Part shown: positions 22,466 through 31,396 of the stretch, one piece after another
Layout: every line of letters starts with the position of its first letter
How positions within the stretch are numbered: position 1 is the stretch's first letter
Source: an uncultured Clostridia bacterium
GTDB lineage: Bacteria > Bacillota > Clostridia > Christensenellales > Borkfalkiaceae
Reading direction: 5' to 3'
Length of the DNA: 37,158 nt
Assembly (NCBI GenBank): GCA_944367045.1
Contig: CALVWI010000016.1
Coordinates: 1-37,158, forward strand
Notes under the pieces: generated by a model
The model's input: the letters and a program-made list of their open reading frames with translations, nothing else
Databases searched by the model: none
Told to the model about the DNA's origin: nothing
Position numbers and translations under genes: made by a program

Positions 22466-24271
22466 ATGAGTGTCATACAGGAAAAACTCAAGCTCCTGCC
22501 CGATTCCCCGGGCGTCTATCTCATGATGGACAAGGACGGGGTGATCATCTATGTGGGCAAGGCGCGCATTCTCAAAAACCGCGTGCGGCAGTACTTTCAT
22601 TCCTCCCCCAAGCCCGCCAAGGTGCAGGCGATGGTGGAGAACATCGCCGATTTTTCCTATGTCGTCACTCCGAGCGAGGTGGACGCGCTCTCCCTCGAGA
22701 ACACGTTCATCAAGAAGTATAAACCCAAGTACAACATCCTCTTAAAGGACGACAAGACTTACCCTTACATCAAACTGCACACCAAGGAGCAGTTCCCGCA
22801 CATCAGCATCACCCGCCGCGTCGCAAAGGACGGCAAGTACTTCGGCCCCTTCATGGGCGGCATCAGCTGCAAGGACATCGTGGACATCGCGTCCCGCGTC
22901 TACGGCATCCGCACCTGCAGGAATGCGATCGGCGCAAAGCCGCAGCGGCCCTGCCTCAACTACCATCTCGGGCGCTGTCCCGCTCCCTGCGCGGGGTATA
23001 TCTCCGCGGAGGACTATGCCGTGCGCGTTCAGGGCGCGGCGTCCTTCCTCGCGGGAAATTACGAGGAAGCCGAGGAGCTGCTCCGCCAAAAGATGCAAAA
23101 ATTCGCCGAGAACGAGGAGTTTGAGCTCGCCCTTGAGTACCGCGACCGCATCGAAATGCTCTCGCGCCTGAAACTTCGCCGTATCACCGCCATGCCCAAG
23201 GACGTGGAGGCGGACATCTGGGCGCGCGCCTCGAACGGCATCTACGGCGCCATCTGCGTGCTCGTGACGCGCCGCGGCATCATGCAGGGCAGCCGCACCT
23301 TCCCCCTCGAGGAGGGCGCGGGCGAGGGCGGGGAGAGCTTTTTGAGCTTCCTCACGCAGTACTACTCTTCGCACGAGCTGCCGCACGAGATCGTCACCGA
23401 CGAGGCGATGGACGACGAGCTCTTCATGGAATATTCCCGCGAGAAGGCGGGGAGAAAGACGGAGATCGTTCGCCCCAAGCAGGGCGTCAAGCGCGACCTT
23501 TTGGACATGGCCGTGCGCAACGCGCGGGAGTACCTCGAGAAGTCCATCTCCCAGATCGAACACAAGAACGACATGACGGTCAATGCCTGCAAGCGTTTGC
23601 AGGAAGTACTCGGCCTTTCGCACTACCCCAAGCGCATGGAGTGCTACGATATCTCCAACATCTCGGGCGTCGACAAGGTGGGCAGCATGGTCGTCTTTAC
23701 GGACGGCGAGGCCGATAAGAACGCCTACCGCCGCTTTAAAATCAAGACGGTGGAGGGCGCGGACGACTTCGCCTCTTTGAAAGAGGTGCTGTTGCGCCGC
23801 CTTTCCAAACTCGGCACGGACGAGGAGGAGCGTTTCCCCCGCCCGCAGCTCATCGTCATCGACGGCGGCAGGGGCCAGCTCACCGCCGTGAAGCAAATTT
23901 TCGACGAACTCAACATCGAGGGCATCGACCTCATCACGCTCGCCAAGCAGGAGGAGGAAATTTACACGCTCTCTTCGCCCGAGCCCGTGCGGCTCCCGCG
24001 GCGGGACTACGCCCTCCGCACCCTGCAGCGCATCCGCGACGAGGCGCACCGCTTCGCCATCACCTACTTCCGCAACTTACACAGCAAGCGCAACCTTTCC
24101 TCCGTTTTAGATGAAATAGAGGGCGTCGGCAAGGAGAAACGGACGGCGCTCATGGCAAAGTTCGGCACCATCGACAGGATCATGCGCGCGAGCGAACAGG
24201 AACTTGCGGAAACGCCCGGCATCGGGCCCAAACTCGCGCATACCATTCACGAATACTTCGAGAAGTTATAA
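22466..24271 (+). CDS. uvrC: Excinuclease ABC subunit C
   Basis: A 601-residue nucleotide-excision-repair nuclease that, with UvrB, cuts on both sides of a DNA lesion. Domains in order: GIY-YIG nuclease (PDSPGVYLMMDK and IIYVGKA, residues 10-90), a Cys cluster (C-x8-C style, CRNAIG/CLNYHLGRCPAPC), a UVR motif near 200-235 that binds UvrB, the RNase H-like second nuclease (ECYDISNISG, DGGRGQL), and tandem helix-hairpin-helix motifs at the C-terminus (IEGVGKEKR, TPGIGPKLA). Length is standard. Translation probably starts on a leaderless transcript. It heads a compact co-directional run ending with mutS2. Confidence 0.96.
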   Translation: MSVIQEKLKLLPDSPGVYLMMDKDGVIIYVGKARILKNRVRQYFHSSPKPAKVQAMVENIADFSYVVTPSEVDALSLENTFIKKYKPKYNILLKDDKTYPYIKLHTKEQFPHISITRRVAKDGKYFGPFMGGISCKDIVDIASRVYGIRTCRNAIGAKPQRPCLNYHLGRCPAPCAGYISAEDYAVRVQGAASFLAGNYEEAEELLRQKMQKFAENEEFELALEYRDRIEMLSRLKLRRITAMPKDVEADIWARASNGIYGAICVLVTRRGIMQGSRTFPLEEGAGEGGESFLSFLTQYYSSHELPHEIVTDEAMDDELFMEYSREKAGRKTEIVRPKQGVKRDLLDMAVRNAREYLEKSISQIEHKNDMTVNACKRLQEVLGLSHYPKRMECYDISNISGVDKVGSMVVFTDGEADKNAYRRFKIKTVEGADDFASLKEVLLRRLSKLGTDEEERFPRPQLIVIDGGRGQLTAVKQIFDELNIEGIDLITLAKQEEEIYTLSSPEPVRLPRRDYALRTLQRIRDEAHRFAITYFRNLHSKRNLSSVLDEIEGVGKEKRTALMAKFGTIDRIMRASEQELAETPGIGPKLAHTIHEYFEKL

Positions 24272-24274
24272 CCT

Positions 24275-25120
24275 ATGAATTACGATCTCTTTATCTCCGA
24301 CTTCGACGGCACGCTCGTAAAAGCCGACGGCACCATTTCCGACCACACCAAGGCGGTCATCGAACAGTACCGCAAAGAGGGCGGTATCTTCACCGTCTGC
24401 ACGGGGCGCATGGTCCCCTCCATTCTGCCGCGGGCGGAGGAACTCAACATCCAAACGGGCCCCGTCATCGCCTTTCAGGGCTCCGTCATCTACGACATGG
24501 GAACAAAGGAAGTCGTCTCGGCGGGGTATTTCCCCCGCGAAGAGGCGCTCCGCGTCATCCGCCTTTTGGAGGCCGATGGGCTGCACATTCACATCTACAC
24601 GGTGTGGCACCTCTACACCACCCGCCGCGACGAGATGCTCGAAGCGTACGAGCGTGTGTGCGGCGTGAAGGGGGAGATCGTCGGGGGCAAGCTCTCCGAC
24701 TTTGCAGAGAAGAACGAGCTCGACATCGTCAAGGTACTTGTCATGGTGGAGCCTGAAAAGCGGGAGCCTCTCCGCGAGCGCCTCACTCGGCTCTTGGGCG
24801 AGGACTACTACGTGACGAGCTCTTCCGACTGGCTCGTCGAGATCATGCCCGCGGGCGAGAACAAGGGGCGGGCGGTTTCCTATCTTTCCGAATACTACCA
24901 TATCCCGAAGGAGCGTATTGCGGCGGCGGGCGATCAGCTCAACGACCTCCCCATGCTGCAGGCGGCGGGCGGGAAGTTTGCCGTTTCAAACGGCGTCGAG
25001 GCATTGAAGCGCATGGCGACGGTCATTCCCTCCAACGAGGAGGACGGCGTTGCGTACGCGCTCGAACGATATGTGATGAAGGGGGACGCGGGAGCGTCCG
25101 AAGGAGGACAACATGAGTGA
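24275..25120 (+). CDS. Cof-type HAD-superfamily phosphatase
   Basis: A 281-residue HAD hydrolase of the Cof/YkrA class (type IIB cap). Motif I is DFDGTLV (nucleophile Asp10), motif II CTGR (Thr about 44) and motif IV GDQLNDLPML (about 217-226). Such enzymes dephosphorylate sugar phosphates or flavin intermediates, and specificity cannot be deduced. It begins 3 bp after uvrC and overlaps hprK by 8 bp, so it is cotranscribed. Its ribosome site is weak (GAGAAG), suggesting dependence on translation of uvrC. Confidence 0.9.
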   Translation: MNYDLFISDFDGTLVKADGTISDHTKAVIEQYRKEGGIFTVCTGRMVPSILPRAEELNIQTGPVIAFQGSVIYDMGTKEVVSAGYFPREEALRVIRLLEADGLHIHIYTVWHLYTTRRDEMLEAYERVCGVKGEIVGGKLSDFAEKNELDIVKVLVMVEPEKREPLRERLTRLLGEDYYVTSSSDWLVEIMPAGENKGRAVSYLSEYYHIPKERIAAAGDQLNDLPMLQAAGGKFAVSNGVEALKRMATVIPSNEEDGVAYALERYVMKGDAGASEGGQHE

Positions 25121-26039
25121 GAACTTTTTTCCGAGCGTCACGGTGATGCTCGACAAGTTCGCAGGGGACTTGGGCGTGGAGATGCTGTACGCGGGGCGGG
25201 GCATCGTCAAGCTCACGAGCATCAGCGTGGACCGTCCCGGTCTGCGCCTTGCGGGGTTCTTCAGCTATTTCGATACCCAGCGCGTCCTCGTCATCGGCCT
25301 TACGGAGCATGAGTATCTTCGCTCGTTCTCGCCTGAGGAGAGAAAGGAGAAGATCCAAAAGCTCTTTGACTGCGGCGAAATTCCCTGCGTCATCTTCACG
25401 CGGGACCTTCCGGTGCTTCCCGAATTCATGGAGTGCGCGCGCGCTTCGGGCACGCCCATCTTCCGCTCGAGCAAGCTCACGACCATCGTCATGGCCGACC
25501 TCGTCGCCTACCTCGCGCGCATCCTCGCGCCCACGACGACGGTGCACGGCGTCCTCATGGACGTGTTCGGCGTCGGCATCCTCATCACGGGCTCGTCGGG
25601 CGTCGGCAAGAGCGAGACGGCTATGGAGCTCATCAAGCGCGGACACCGCCTCGTCGCGGACGACAGTGTGCTCATCAAGCGCGTCTCGAGCGGGCTCGTC
25701 GGCACGGCACCCGAGCGCATCCGCTACTTCATGGAGCTGCGCGGCATCGGCATCATCAACGTCAAGAATATGTACGGTTCGGGCTCCATTCTCGACGAAA
25801 AGCAGGTCGAGGTCATCATGGAACTCGAGCATTGGCAGCGCGATAAACAGTACGACCGCATCGGCGGCGAAAAGCTCACCGACGAAATTTTGGGGGTGAA
25901 AGTGCCCAAGCTCGTCGTGCCCGTCAGCCCCGGGCGCAACCTCTCCATCCTCATCGAGGTCGCCGCCCGCAACCAGCGTCTGAAGAGCATGGGCTACGAC
26001 GCGGCGCAGGAACTCATTCAACGCACCATCGGCAGATGA
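25113..26039 (+). CDS. hprK: HPr kinase/phosphorylase
   Basis: A 308-residue bifunctional enzyme that phosphorylates Ser46 of HPr when glycolytic intermediates are high and removes the phosphate otherwise. This controls CcpA-dependent catabolite repression and the phosphotransferase system. The C-terminal kinase domain carries the P-loop GSSGVGKS at about 160-167, followed by RGHRLVADDSVLIK and the family signature MELRGIGIINVKNMYG. The N-terminal domain (1-130) is of the usual HprK type. AAGGAGG precedes the ATG, which lies inside the end of the HAD gene. Its stop overlaps the U32 gene (ATGA). Confidence 0.96.
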   Translation: MSENFFPSVTVMLDKFAGDLGVEMLYAGRGIVKLTSISVDRPGLRLAGFFSYFDTQRVLVIGLTEHEYLRSFSPEERKEKIQKLFDCGEIPCVIFTRDLPVLPEFMECARASGTPIFRSSKLTTIVMADLVAYLARILAPTTTVHGVLMDVFGVGILITGSSGVGKSETAMELIKRGHRLVADDSVLIKRVSSGLVGTAPERIRYFMELRGIGIINVKNMYGSGSILDEKQVEVIMELEHWQRDKQYDRIGGEKLTDEILGVKVPKLVVPVSPGRNLSILIEVAARNQRLKSMGYDAAQELIQRTIGR

Positions 26040-28216
26040 AAACGGAACTCTTGGCCCCCGCAGGGGACATCAAATGCGCGCGTGCCGCCCTCAGGGCGGG
26101 CGCCGACGCCATCTACTTGGGACTTCCCGCATTTTCCGCACGCGCGGGTGCGGGAAATTTTGCGCTGTCCGAATTTTCCGAGACCGTGCGCCTTGCTCAC
26201 CTCTTGGACGCAAAGGTGTACGTCTGCCTGAATACCCTCGTCAAGGAGAGCGAGCTCGAAGCGTTCTTCGAAAGCGCGCTTTCGGCGTGGAATTTGGGTG
26301 CGGACGCACTCCTCATTCAGGACATCTTTTTGGGCAAGGAGTTAAAGCGCCGCTATCCCGAGATGGTGCTGCACCTTTCGACGCAGGCGGGCTGCTGCAA
26401 CGTGTACGGGGCGGAGCTTGCCAAGGAGTACGGCTTTTCGCGCGTCGTCCTCGCCCGCGAGACGCCCATCGAGGACATTCCCGCCATCTCCGAGATCATC
26501 GAGACGGAGGCCTTCGTGCAGGGGGCGCTCTGCTCCTCCTTTTCGGGGCAGTGCTACTTCTCCTCGTTCGCGGGCAACAACAGCGGCAACCGCGGGCGGT
26601 GCAAACAGCCTTGCCGCAAGCTGTATTCCATCGACAGGAAGGGCTTTGAAAGCCCCGCATATGCGCTGAGCCTTTCCGACCTCTCCGTCGGTCCGCGCGT
26701 CAAGGAACTCCTCGATGCGGGCGTCACGTCGCTCAAGATCGAAGGGAGAATGCGGCGGGAGGAGTACGTTTCCGCGGCCGTCCACTACTACCGCGCCATT
26801 CTGGCCGGCCTGAAGGGCGAGATCCCCGCATGGAAGTCCGCGCTTGCCCGCACCTACGGGCGGGGCGGCTATACCGAGGGCCTTGCGTTCGGGCAGGACA
26901 ATCTTCTCTCCCGCAAGGTGCAGGGGCACATCGGCGAGAGGATCGGCACGCTCGAACTTAAAAAGGGCAAATATTACTGCAAAGGCATCGCCCGCAAGGG
27001 CGACGGCTTCAAGATACTCCGCGGCGGCGAGGAAGTGGGCGGTGCGACTTGCACGGGCGAGGGGGAAGGCGGTTTCTATCTCTCCTCCGAACAAAAGCTC
27101 CGCGCGGGCGACGAGGTGCGCATCACCACGGACACGTCGCTTGCCGAAACGTTCCGCAGCAGGAGTCTGCACCTGGCGATATGGCTCTCCCTGCGCTTTG
27201 TGGCGGGGGAGAAGCCCCAAATGCACTGCGAGGGATACACGCTGACGGGCGAGGAGCCGCTCCAAACGGCCGAGCGCGCGCCGCTCACCGAGGACGAGCT
27301 TATCCGCTGCTTCCAAAAGACGGACGATCTGCCGCTCGCGCCGATCGTGGAGCACGTCGAAACGGAGAACGCCTTTCTCCCCAAGTCGCAGCTCAACGCC
27401 CTGCGCCGCGCCTTCTACGAGGGGCTCGTGGCGTACCGCACCCCCGCGCGCGAACAGCTTGCGCCTCGGACGGGGGCGTGCACGCTCGAGCCCGTTCCCT
27501 CTCAGAGGACGGCGATCATCGCCGAGGACTTCGAGGGACTCAAGGCCGACGTGCTCATCTTAAAGCCGCGCGACTACGCGCGCGTCTCGCCCGAGGACGT
27601 TACAAAGGGCGAGGGCGAAAAGTACTTATATCTCCCGCCCCTTCTGACGGCGGCGGACGAGAAGCTCATCGCGCCCGTTCTGCCGCTGTTTGACGGCATC
27701 TTTGCGGAGGGCAGCTACGGCATCAAACTTGCCGAAAAGTACAAAAAACCGCTCTTTGCGGGGGCGGGGTTCAACCTCACCAATTCGTTTGCGGTGAGCA
27801 ATTTGAAGGCGGCGGGGGCGAAGTACTTCGTCCTCTCGAAGGAGCTCTCGACGGCCGAACAGAGGAAACTTGCGGCCGAGGGGGCGTTCGTGCTGACCCT
27901 CGGGAACGTCAAGCTCATGGACCTCGCGTATTGCCCCTTCGGGCGCACCTGCAAGAGCTGCGATCGTCGCGGGGAGTACCGCCTCACCGACGAACAGGGC
28001 CGCGCGTTCCCGCTGAGAAGGTATCGTCTCTCGGGGAAATTCTGCCGCTTTGAAGTTTACAACTGCGTGCCGCTTGCGGGGTACGACGCGGGCACGGGGG
28101 CGCTCGTCGATGCGTCCTGCCGAAGCGACGGGGCGTTCCTTTTGAAGCGGGCACACTCGCCCGAGGGCGCGCTCGCGGGGGCGACCAAGGGCCATGCGGA
28201 AAGGAGCATGCTATGA
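26036..28216 (+). CDS. Peptidase U32-family protein (with DUF3656-like C-terminal region)
   Basis: A 726-residue U32-family protein. The N-terminus ELLAPAGDIKCARAALRAGADAIYLG is the family start, and the U32 core continues through SLKIEGRMRREEYV. Cys pattern GQCYFSSF, GRCKQPCRK and later CPFGRTCKSC indicates an iron-sulfur site. Although named peptidases, characterised members such as RlhA and UbiU/UbiV act in hydroxylation of rRNA or ubiquinone. RlhA also combines U32 with DUF3656, so RNA hydroxylation is a reasonable guess, not shown. It overlaps hprK and mutS2 by 4 bp on either side. Confidence 0.85.
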   Translation: MKTELLAPAGDIKCARAALRAGADAIYLGLPAFSARAGAGNFALSEFSETVRLAHLLDAKVYVCLNTLVKESELEAFFESALSAWNLGADALLIQDIFLGKELKRRYPEMVLHLSTQAGCCNVYGAELAKEYGFSRVVLARETPIEDIPAISEIIETEAFVQGALCSSFSGQCYFSSFAGNNSGNRGRCKQPCRKLYSIDRKGFESPAYALSLSDLSVGPRVKELLDAGVTSLKIEGRMRREEYVSAAVHYYRAILAGLKGEIPAWKSALARTYGRGGYTEGLAFGQDNLLSRKVQGHIGERIGTLELKKGKYYCKGIARKGDGFKILRGGEEVGGATCTGEGEGGFYLSSEQKLRAGDEVRITTDTSLAETFRSRSLHLAIWLSLRFVAGEKPQMHCEGYTLTGEEPLQTAERAPLTEDELIRCFQKTDDLPLAPIVEHVETENAFLPKSQLNALRRAFYEGLVAYRTPAREQLAPRTGACTLEPVPSQRTAIIAEDFEGLKADVLILKPRDYARVSPEDVTKGEGEKYLYLPPLLTAADEKLIAPVLPLFDGIFAEGSYGIKLAEKYKKPLFAGAGFNLTNSFAVSNLKAAGAKYFVLSKELSTAEQRKLAAEGAFVLTLGNVKLMDLAYCPFGRTCKSCDRRGEYRLTDEQGRAFPLRRYRLSGKFCRFEVYNCVPLAGYDAGTGALVDASCRSDGAFLLKRAHSPEGALAGATKGHAERSML

Positions 28217-30561
28217 AGGACAGCAAGGTAAGTCTCGAACTGGATAAAATACTAAACGCGGCGGCCTCCTACGCCGTGCTCGAGGGGGGCAGGGAGCTGC
28301 TCACCTCCTTTACGCCCGTCTCGGATATCGCGGAGGCGCGGCGGCTTTTGGACCTCACCGAGGAGGCCGACCTCCTTCTGAATACGCTCGGTTCGGGGCG
28401 CGTTCTCTACTATCCCCCGCAGGGGGACGCTTTGGAGCGCGCACAGAAGGGCTCGACGCTCTCCTGCACCGAACTTCTTTCGGCGGCAGCGCTCCTTCGT
28501 TCGGCGCGCGTCTTGGAGAGCACCGTGCGGTCTTTCTCGGACGAGCGCATCGTGCGCATGCGGGAGCTCACCGAGTACCTCGTTTTCGACAAGCACCTCG
28601 AGGACGACATTACGGAGAAGATCATCGGCGAGAACGAGCTTTCCGACCACGCCAGCGATAAATTATACAGTATCCGCCGCGAGATAAGGCTTCTCAACGA
28701 GCGCATCCGCACGCGCTTACAGGAGTACCTCGCGGGGGGAGAGAGGAAGTATTTGCAGGAAGAGCTCATCACCATGCGCAACGACCGCTATGTGCTGCCC
28801 GTCAAGGCGGAGTATAAGCGTGCCGTGCGCGGGCTCATTCACGACCGCTCCCAAAGCGGCCAGACGGTGTTCATCGAGCCCGAGGAAGTGCTCGAGATGA
28901 ACAACGAGCTCATGACATTGCACCTCGACGAGGAGCAGGAGATCGCGCGCATCTTGCTCGAACTCTCCCGCCGTGTCGGGGCGCTCAAAGAGGCGTTGGA
29001 GCGGGATATGGAAATCCTCTCCGAGGCGGACAGCTTCTACGCCCGCGCCGAGTACGGGCATCGCCTCAAGTGCGTGCGCCCCGTCCTCAACGCGAAGGGG
29101 GTACTCAACATCGTCAAGGGGCGGCATCCTCTCCTGGGAACGCGCGCCGTGCCCGTCACCGTCTCGGTGGGGGAGAAGTACCGGTTTCTGCTCATCAGCG
29201 GCGCGAACACGGGCGGCAAGACGGTCACGCTCAAGATGTGCGGCCTCTTCTGCCTGATGGCGGCCTCGGGCCTCTTCGTGCCCGCCGCCGAGGGAACGAC
29301 GCTCCCCGTCTTTGACCAAGTCTTCTGCGACGTGGGCGACAGCCAGTCCATCGAAGAGAACCTCTCCACGTTCTCTTCGCACGTCGTCAACTTAAAGTAC
29401 ATTTTGGAGCACGCGAATGAAAAGAGCTTCGTGCTCATCGATGAGCCGGGCGGCGGCACCGACCCCGAGGAAGGGCAGGCGCTCGCGCGGGCGGTCTTGA
29501 AGAGCTTACTCTCCCGCGGCACGCGCGGCATCGTCACGACGCACTATTCGGCGCTCAAGGAGTATGCCTTCTCGGAAGAGGGCGTCGAAAACGGCTGCAT
29601 GGAGTTCGACAGCGAGAGTTTAAAACCTCTTTACCGCCTCAAGATCGGCATGCCGGGCGCGTCCAACGCCCTCTTCATCTGCTCGAAACTCGGCCTTCCC
29701 GAGGACGTCATCGACGAGGCGAGGAAGCATCTCTCGGCGGGGGCGCAGGCCTTCGACCACACCGTGCGGGCGGCCGAGGAGAGCCGCATCAAGGCGGACG
29801 CGGCGCGCGAGGAAGCGGAAAGCATCCGCCGCGAATGGCAGGAGAAACTTTCTAATCTTGAAAAGGAGGAGGCCGCTTTCAAGAAGGAGCGCGAGAAGTT
29901 CCTTCTCACCTCCCGTGCCGAGGCAAGGCGCGTCATTTTGAGCCGCACGGCGGAGGCGGAGGAGCTCGTTGAGAAGATCGAGGAGATCTTCAAAAAGGAG
30001 CAGCTCACGGAAGCCGACCTCATTCGCGCGCGGACGCTCCGCAATCAGATGGAAAACGCCGTGCCCGCCGAGGAGGAAGAGAAGGTGCGCCTCACCCCCG
30101 CCGACCCCGCGACGCTCAAGGCGGGCGATACCGTCTTTTTAAAGAGTTTGCAATCGGAGGGCGCCGTCCTCTCCGTCAATCAAAATAAGGGCGAGGCCGA
30201 AGTGCAAAGCGGTGCGATGCACGTCCGCTGTAAGATCAAGGACCTCTTCCTCACGCAGAGGCGCGAGGAGAAGAAGGAGCGCGTCGAGGTCGTCAGGCAC
30301 CTTCAGGAGCGGCCCGTCGTGCCCCGTGAGGTCAACCTCATCGGCCTCTCGGCGGCGGAGGCACTCCAAGAGCTCGACAACTTCCTCGACAGCGCCGTCT
30401 TAAACAACTTCGAGGAAGTGCGCATCGTCCACGGCATGGGCACGGGGAAGCTCCGCACTGCCGTGCAGAACTTTTTGAGGAAGGATCGCCGCATCAAGGA
30501 GTTCCGCCTCGGCAAGTACGGCGAGGGGGAGAGCGGCGTCACCATCGCAAAATTGAATTGA
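28213..30561 (+). CDS. mutS2: Endonuclease MutS2
   Basis: A 782-residue MutS2 protein. It has a central MutS-type ATPase (Walker A SGANTGGKT, about 329-337; Walker B FVLIDEPGGGTDPEEG), a long charged coiled coil (about 515-620), and a C-terminal Smr domain from about 706 with HGMGTGKLR. MutS2 lacks mismatch recognition. Known roles include suppressing recombination and splitting collided ribosomes (B. subtilis). The Smr LDLRG motif is replaced by VNLIG, while HGxGTGxLR is intact, so nuclease activity may differ. The ATG overlaps the U32 stop. It ends the uvrC run. Confidence 0.95.
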   Translation: MKDSKVSLELDKILNAAASYAVLEGGRELLTSFTPVSDIAEARRLLDLTEEADLLLNTLGSGRVLYYPPQGDALERAQKGSTLSCTELLSAAALLRSARVLESTVRSFSDERIVRMRELTEYLVFDKHLEDDITEKIIGENELSDHASDKLYSIRREIRLLNERIRTRLQEYLAGGERKYLQEELITMRNDRYVLPVKAEYKRAVRGLIHDRSQSGQTVFIEPEEVLEMNNELMTLHLDEEQEIARILLELSRRVGALKEALERDMEILSEADSFYARAEYGHRLKCVRPVLNAKGVLNIVKGRHPLLGTRAVPVTVSVGEKYRFLLISGANTGGKTVTLKMCGLFCLMAASGLFVPAAEGTTLPVFDQVFCDVGDSQSIEENLSTFSSHVVNLKYILEHANEKSFVLIDEPGGGTDPEEGQALARAVLKSLLSRGTRGIVTTHYSALKEYAFSEEGVENGCMEFDSESLKPLYRLKIGMPGASNALFICSKLGLPEDVIDEARKHLSAGAQAFDHTVRAAEESRIKADAAREEAESIRREWQEKLSNLEKEEAAFKKEREKFLLTSRAEARRVILSRTAEAEELVEKIEEIFKKEQLTEADLIRARTLRNQMENAVPAEEEEKVRLTPADPATLKAGDTVFLKSLQSEGAVLSVNQNKGEAEVQSGAMHVRCKIKDLFLTQRREEKKERVEVVRHLQERPVVPREVNLIGLSAAEALQELDNFLDSAVLNNFEEVRIVHGMGTGKLRTAVQNFLRKDRRIKEFRLGKYGEGESGVTIAKLN

Positions 30562-30646
30562 GGGCGAACGGGCGGCTCTCATAAGCGCGGGCGCGGCGGC
30601 CTCGGGCGAGGCATAACGCAAGCGGACGGGCGCATACAATGAGAGC

Positions 30647-31342
30647 GTGAAACTTTCGTCGCGCGCCGTGATGGCGCTCACCAACTGTGTCCTCGTGCTC
30701 ATCGTCGCCGTCATCGGCGCGGTGTGCTTTTTGCCCGCCGCCATCGCCGCGTCCGCTCCGCATGGAGAGGTCTACCGCCGCGGCAGCGGGGAGGGCGTCT
30801 CCCTCATGATCAACGTCTACGAGGGTGCGGACGTCGTCGAGGGCATGCTCGATCTCTTCGCCGAGAAGGGCGTCCGCGTCACCTTCTTTGTGGGCGGGTG
30901 CTGGGCGGACGACCACGTCCCCCTCGTTCGGCGCATGGCCGAGGAGGGCCACGAGGTGGGCTCGCACGGGTACTTTCACCGCGACCATTCGGCGCTCGAT
31001 TATAATGCCAACTTGGAGGAAATTTCGGCGAGCGTGGAGTTTTTGTCGCTCGTCACGGGGCGGCAGGTGACGCTCTTTGCACCGCCCTCGGGCGCCTACG
31101 GGAGCGATACCCTGCGCGCCGCGGAGAGCCTCGGCCTCAAGACCGTTCTGTGGAGCAAGGACACCGTCGACTGGCGCGATCACGACGTCGCCCTCTGCTA
31201 TACACGTGCGACCAAGGACGTCTCGGCGGGGGAGCTCATTTTGATGCACCCCATGGAGCACACCTTGAAGGCGCTCCCGAAAATTTTGGAATATTACGAG
31301 GAACACGGCCTTGCGGTCATTCCCGCGGGCGAGAACCTCTGA
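30647..31342 (+). CDS. Polysaccharide deacetylase-like protein (YlxY/PdaB-like) with altered motif 1
   Basis: A 231-residue protein with an N-terminal signal anchor (about 7-32, VLVLIVAVIGAVCFL) and a NodB/CE4 domain facing outside. Motif 2 is intact (SHGYFHRDH), motif 3 reads APPSGAYG, motif 4 DTVDW and motif 5 ILMHP. Motif 1, normally TFDDG with the catalytic base and a metal-binding Asp, is MINVYEG, so classical deacetylation is doubtful. Related sporulation-linked proteins show a similar NVYWG-like version. It is followed by an M16 peptidase as in B. subtilis ylxY-mlpA. GTG 30647 is the likely start. A TACAAT lies six bases upstream but no good -35 is seen, and a start at ATG 30671 is possible. 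Confidence 0.8.
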   Translation: MKLSSRAVMALTNCVLVLIVAVIGAVCFLPAAIAASAPHGEVYRRGSGEGVSLMINVYEGADVVEGMLDLFAEKGVRVTFFVGGCWADDHVPLVRRMAEEGHEVGSHGYFHRDHSALDYNANLEEISASVEFLSLVTGRQVTLFAPPSGAYGSDTLRAAESLGLKTVLWSKDTVDWRDHDVALCYTRATKDVSAGELILMHPMEHTLKALPKILEYYEEHGLAVIPAGENL

Positions 31343-31396
31343 GATACCGCCGACAAAGCGGGATAAATTTTACCGAGGAGAAGGATACTGAACAAT

